In this document: positions 4,611-8,033 of the stretch, piece after piece
How the letters are laid out: every line of letters starts with the position of its first letter
Numbering within the stretch: the stretch's first letter is position 1
Assembly (NCBI GenBank): GCA_036985955.1
Contig: BTQQ01000077.1
Coordinates: 1 to 8,033 of the forward strand
DNA: 8,033 nucleotides
Direction: 5' to 3'
Source of the DNA: JAUZQZ01 sp036985955
GTDB taxonomy: Bacteria > Pseudomonadota > Zetaproteobacteria > Mariprofundales > Mariprofundaceae
Program-made: the position numbers and the translations under genes
Notes under the pieces: model-generated
Told to the model about the DNA's origin: nothing
Seen by the model: the letters and a program-made list of their open reading frames with translations, nothing else
Databases searched by the model: none

Positions 4611-7600
4611 ATGCGAGATTTGAAACATACGCTGATAAAGCGAAAGCTCATAAACCTTCCAGCGCTGGGGGTGCTCCTTATTTTCGGCATCCCGGTCCAG
4701 CCCTGCATGGGCCAATCGTCTACGCCTGACGCACCCACCGCCGCTGAATCACCGCATCAAATCCAGATCGAACTCAAGAATGTCCGGGGTTCGTCGGATC
4801 TGGATGCAGAACTGAAGAAACAACTGATCGAGTATTACCAGTCGGCCATGGGCAGCATGGAGGCATCCGAAGCTTATTCAGCCAAGGCCAAGGCATTCAA
4901 ACAAAGCAGTAAATCTGCTCCTTCACAGCTTGAGAAAACCACCAGGGCGCTGGCAAAGGCGGAACGGGCGTCCGGGGTATCAATCCGGTTGCCGGATGGC
5001 ATCAAGCTGCGGGAACTGGAACAACGTCTGCTTAAGGAGCAGGCGGAACTGGCATCCATTGACGGGGAGCGTGTCGATCTGGACAAGAAGCTACAGAATC
5101 TTCATGGCAGACCTGATGCGGCGCGGAAGCAACTGGCGCAGGCCAGAGTGCAACTGGAAAAGATTGAAGGGGAATTGAATGTATCGCCAGCCGGCGAGGC
5201 GCCATTGCTTGCCAAGGCGCGAAAAACCGCTTTACGGGCAAGCCAGCAGGCCCGCATGAATGAGATCAGGATGCTCGACCAGGAGCGGCTGACTCACGGC
5301 ATCCGGCTCAAGCTGGTCACCGCCCAACGTGATCTGGCAGCAAAAAAAGCATCAAGGATCCGGGCCCGGATCCAGCTTCTACAGGACAGGGTAAATCAAC
5401 TACGGCAATCAGAGGCGGAACGCACCCAGAAAAAAACATTACGTGCCGAGAGCGAGGCTTCTGGAAAGCATCCCGCCATACGTGATTTGGCCAGGAAAAA
5501 TGCAGAGCTGGGTGCGGAACTGTCAAATGCCGTAGCCGGTCTGGAACGCGTTAATGCTTCCCGCGAGGCGATAAGTGCACGCTTGAAACAAATTGAGCAG
5601 GATGCCGCGAAAACGAGGCAATGGCTGGAGAAGGCCGGCTTGAGTGAGGCGTTGGGACAGGTTCTGCGCGGCCAGCGCCGCAAGATACTTGATCTGCGCC
5701 GTTACAGGAAAGGGGGCGATGAACTCCAGGCGGAAATTGCCAAGGTGAGCCTCGGCCAGTTCAGGGTTGAGGAGATGCAGCGTGATCTGGGCGATCTTAA
5801 AGCCGCCGTGGCGCGAATCATGGATAAGCAGGTTAAGGCGGCGATGCCCGCAGTCGACAGGGATGAGATCGCGGCCGAGGTACGCAGGCTGCTGGGCGAC
5901 CGGCAGGTCCTGCTGCGCAAGCTTGGCGCCGCACAAACGGATTACCTCTGGGCACTTGGTGATCTTGATGCGACGCAGAAGCAGTTTGTAACTTCGGTAA
6001 GGCAATACACCGCGTTCCTTGACGAACATTTGCTATGGAACCCCAGCGCATCACCACTGGACATGGACATGCTAAGTGATGTGATCCCGGCGCTAGGCCA
6101 TCTTTTCTCACCGGCGGGGTGGGGCAATATCATTCGCTCGTCAGCACATGCAGTACGCGCCAGCCCTTTCCGGACCGGAGCGGCCGTGTTTGTTTTTGCG
6201 GCGCTTTTATGGTTTCGCCGTCGGCGCCTGAAGGCACTGGAGTCCATTGCCAAGTACGTGCAGGCACCGCATTCAGACCGGTTTTCCCTTACCATTCAGG
6301 CAATGACGGTCAGCCTGCTTGCCGCCGCTCCCTGGCCCTTGCTGGCGGGTGTTGTGGGTTGGTGGCTGCAGTCCCATGCTAATGCCGCCGAGATTGCCGG
6401 GGCTGCCGGTATGGGCCTGTCGGCCCTGGTCATGCCCTTGTTGTTGATACTGCTGCTTCGCGTTATCTGCCTGCCGAAAGGGGTGGCAATTGTCCATTTT
6501 GGCTGGCGGGATGAGACGGCATCGTTATGGCGGCGCCACCTGTCATGGTTGATGCCCATTTTCCTGCCAGCTTTGTTCATCAGCGCCTTTGCCGGCTTGC
6601 AGGGAGGGGAAGGCTATGCCGCGAGTCTCGGGCGTCTTGGTTTCATGGTTGGCATGGTGGCGCTGGCCGTATTTTTCCAGCTTGTACTGCATCCGAAAGA
6701 CGGCGTGTTCGGGGAATATCTGCGCCACAACCCTGAGGTCTGGCTCTCCCGCTTCCGCTACCAGTGGTTTGCCATCTCCATCGCAGCGCCGCTCATTCTG
6801 GCCACCCTGGCGGCCGCAGGATATTACTACACTGCGTTGCAGCTGAAGATGCAACTCTTCGCGACCATCGGCCTGTTGGCCGGTATCTCTTTCTTCCATG
6901 CCATAGTTGTTCGATGGCTGGCTGTGTCCAAACGCAAGCTTGCCTTGATCCAGTTTCAGGAAAGGAAGGAAGCCGAAGCCTCTGGCCAGGCGAGTGCGGA
7001 AGTCCCGGCAGATACGCATCCGGGCAAAGTGGAACTGACGGCATTTGATACGCCCGGAGTCGGGCTGGAAACGGTTGACGACCACATCCGCAAGCTGCTT
7101 CGCACCGTGACCGGAATAACCCTCGTGGTAGGGCTATGGCTTATCTGGACCGAGGCATTTCCTGCTCTGGCTTTTCTCGACGATGTAACTCTGTGGCAAC
7201 AGTCGGTTATGCAGGACGGCCGGGAGATACTGCAACCCGTTACTCTGGCGAATCTGGCGGTTGCCATTGTGCTGGCACTGGCAACCTTTGGCGCAACACG
7301 CAATCTTCCCGGCGTACTGGAAATCGCATTTCTGAACCGCCTGTCAATCGATCCCGGCAGCCGCTATGCCATCACGACCATCTCCCGCTATGCCATAGCC
7401 ACCATAGGCGTCATCATGGTATCCGATGCGCTGGGTTTAAGCTGGTCGAAGGTGCAGTGGCTGGTGGCCGCGATGGGGGTGGGGCTTGGCTTCGGCCTGC
7501 AGGAGATCGTCGCTAATTTCGTTTCCGGTCTCATTATCCTGTTCGAACGACCGATCCGCATTGGCGACACGGTGACGGTGAACGATGTCTCGGGAACGGT

Positions 7601-8030
7601 CAGCCGCATTCGTATCCGCGCCACCACGATCACGGACTGGGACCGTAAGGAACTGATCGTGCCCAACAAGGCATTTATCACAGGTAGCCTTGTCAACTGG
7701 ACGCTTTCCGATCCCATTACGCGTGTCGTGATCAAGGTGGGCATTGCCTACGGCTCCGATATCGCGCTAGCGCACAAGGAAATGCTCAAAGTGGTCAAGT
7801 CGATCCCACTGGTGCTGGATGAACCGGAAGCTTCCATTTATTTCATCGGCTTCGGCGACAGCTCGCTGGATTTCGTGGTCCGGGCATTCGTCAAGGATCT
7901 GGACAGCCGCTTGCCGTTGATTCATCAGTTGCATTTGAAGATTGAGGAGGCCCTGCGCTTACACGGTATCGAGATCCCGTTTCCGCAGCGGGACGTTCAT
8001 GTGCGGTCCGTGGTGGCGGAAGAGGACTGA
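4611..8030 (+). CDS. mscK: MscK/KefA-type mechanosensitive channel
   Basis: A 1139-residue inner-membrane channel, close in size to E. coli MscK (about 1120), which opens with membrane tension and is tuned by external K+. A basic N terminus and hydrophobic stretch (about 14-31) ending near MGQ-SS suggest a signal peptide. Residues about 55-475 form a long charged periplasmic coiled-coil domain. About eleven hydrophobic segments follow, near 522-536, 561-586, 598-620, 646-662, 676-694, 720-742, 748-770, 832-850, 876-895, 918-940 and 947-976. The last contains the MscS pore signature, MGVGLGFGLQEIVANF (955-970) and VSGLIILFERPIRIGD (971-986). The beta domain has LIVPNKAFITG (1015-1025), and the carboxyl alpha-beta domain ends at 1139. 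ATG 4611 has no Shine-Dalgarno sequence; TTG 4620 is an alternative. The palindrome ends 16 bases upstream, so the native leader may have been altered. The symbol reflects family architecture, not tested K+ regulation. Confidence 0.92.
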   Translation: MRDLKHTLIKRKLINLPALGVLLIFGIPVQPCMGQSSTPDAPTAAESPHQIQIELKNVRGSSDLDAELKKQLIEYYQSAMGSMEASEAYSAKAKAFKQSSKSAPSQLEKTTRALAKAERASGVSIRLPDGIKLRELEQRLLKEQAELASIDGERVDLDKKLQNLHGRPDAARKQLAQARVQLEKIEGELNVSPAGEAPLLAKARKTALRASQQARMNEIRMLDQERLTHGIRLKLVTAQRDLAAKKASRIRARIQLLQDRVNQLRQSEAERTQKKTLRAESEASGKHPAIRDLARKNAELGAELSNAVAGLERVNASREAISARLKQIEQDAAKTRQWLEKAGLSEALGQVLRGQRRKILDLRRYRKGGDELQAEIAKVSLGQFRVEEMQRDLGDLKAAVARIMDKQVKAAMPAVDRDEIAAEVRRLLGDRQVLLRKLGAAQTDYLWALGDLDATQKQFVTSVRQYTAFLDEHLLWNPSASPLDMDMLSDVIPALGHLFSPAGWGNIIRSSAHAVRASPFRTGAAVFVFAALLWFRRRRLKALESIAKYVQAPHSDRFSLTIQAMTVSLLAAAPWPLLAGVVGWWLQSHANAAEIAGAAGMGLSALVMPLLLILLLRVICLPKGVAIVHFGWRDETASLWRRHLSWLMPIFLPALFISAFAGLQGGEGYAASLGRLGFMVGMVALAVFFQLVLHPKDGVFGEYLRHNPEVWLSRFRYQWFAISIAAPLILATLAAAGYYYTALQLKMQLFATIGLLAGISFFHAIVVRWLAVSKRKLALIQFQERKEAEASGQASAEVPADTHPGKVELTAFDTPGVGLETVDDHIRKLLRTVTGITLVVGLWLIWTEAFPALAFLDDVTLWQQSVMQDGREILQPVTLANLAVAIVLALATFGATRNLPGVLEIAFLNRLSIDPGSRYAITTISRYAIATIGVIMVSDALGLSWSKVQWLVAAMGVGLGFGLQEIVANFVSGLIILFERPIRIGDTVTVNDVSGTVSRIRIRATTITDWDRKELIVPNKAFITGSLVNWTLSDPITRVVIKVGIAYGSDIALAHKEMLKVVKSIPLVLDEPEASIYFIGFGDSSLDFVVRAFVKDLDSRLPLIHQLHLKIEEALRLHGIEIPFPQRDVHVRSVVAEED

Positions 8031-8033
8031 CCT

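Noticed and set aside
6543..7085. 180-codon minus-strand frame inside mscK, and other overlapping frames in 4874-7744
   Set aside because: All lie within the continuous MscK frame and have no ribosome sites or recognisable domains.

Overview
The window looks like a chromosomal segment from a mid-GC proteobacterium, probably beta or gamma. The evidence is a class I (short) ketol-acid reductoisomerase, a YaaA protein that aligns along its length with the E. coli family, and a long MscK/KefA-type mechanosensitive channel. The exact taxon cannot be fixed from this sequence. Core genes on the right are about 55% GC in sampled lines. The left quarter is clearly different.

Layout, left to right. 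An intact CAT-anticodon tRNA, most likely tRNA-Ile2, occupies 4-80. A 340-base gap without a convincing gene follows, about 43% GC in a sampled line, and it carries two adjacent perfect inverted repeats. Next is an AT-rich (about 30-33% GC) 415-residue gene at 421-1668. It combines a helix-hairpin-helix-like motif with a C-terminal PD-(D/E)XK-like nuclease signature and has no methyltransferase beside it. A toxin-antitoxin pair (BrnT-like toxin, CopG-type antitoxin) with overlapping reading frames follows at 1758-2313. This tRNA-to-2313 stretch reads as a small accessory island with mosaic base composition and no visible integrase.

From 2343 the core chromosome resumes. yaaA lies on the minus strand and converges on the antitoxin. 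Divergent from it is a stand-alone ilvC, closed by a strong intrinsic terminator. The ilvC-mscK gap (4277-4610) holds an N-terminal remnant that resembles an IS5-family transposase. It also holds a near-perfect 68-base palindrome whose 60-base core resembles a miniature inverted-repeat element. This palindrome ends 16 bases before the mscK start codon. mscK (1139 residues) runs almost to the end of the window.

The genes do not form one pathway. ilvC is branched-chain amino acid biosynthesis, yaaA is peroxide stress, and mscK is osmotic and ion-linked membrane tension. The most interesting part is the tRNA-linked defence-like cargo, especially the 421-1668 nuclease-like gene. The remodelled mscK upstream region comes second. 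I do not see a complete, clearly new multi-gene system.
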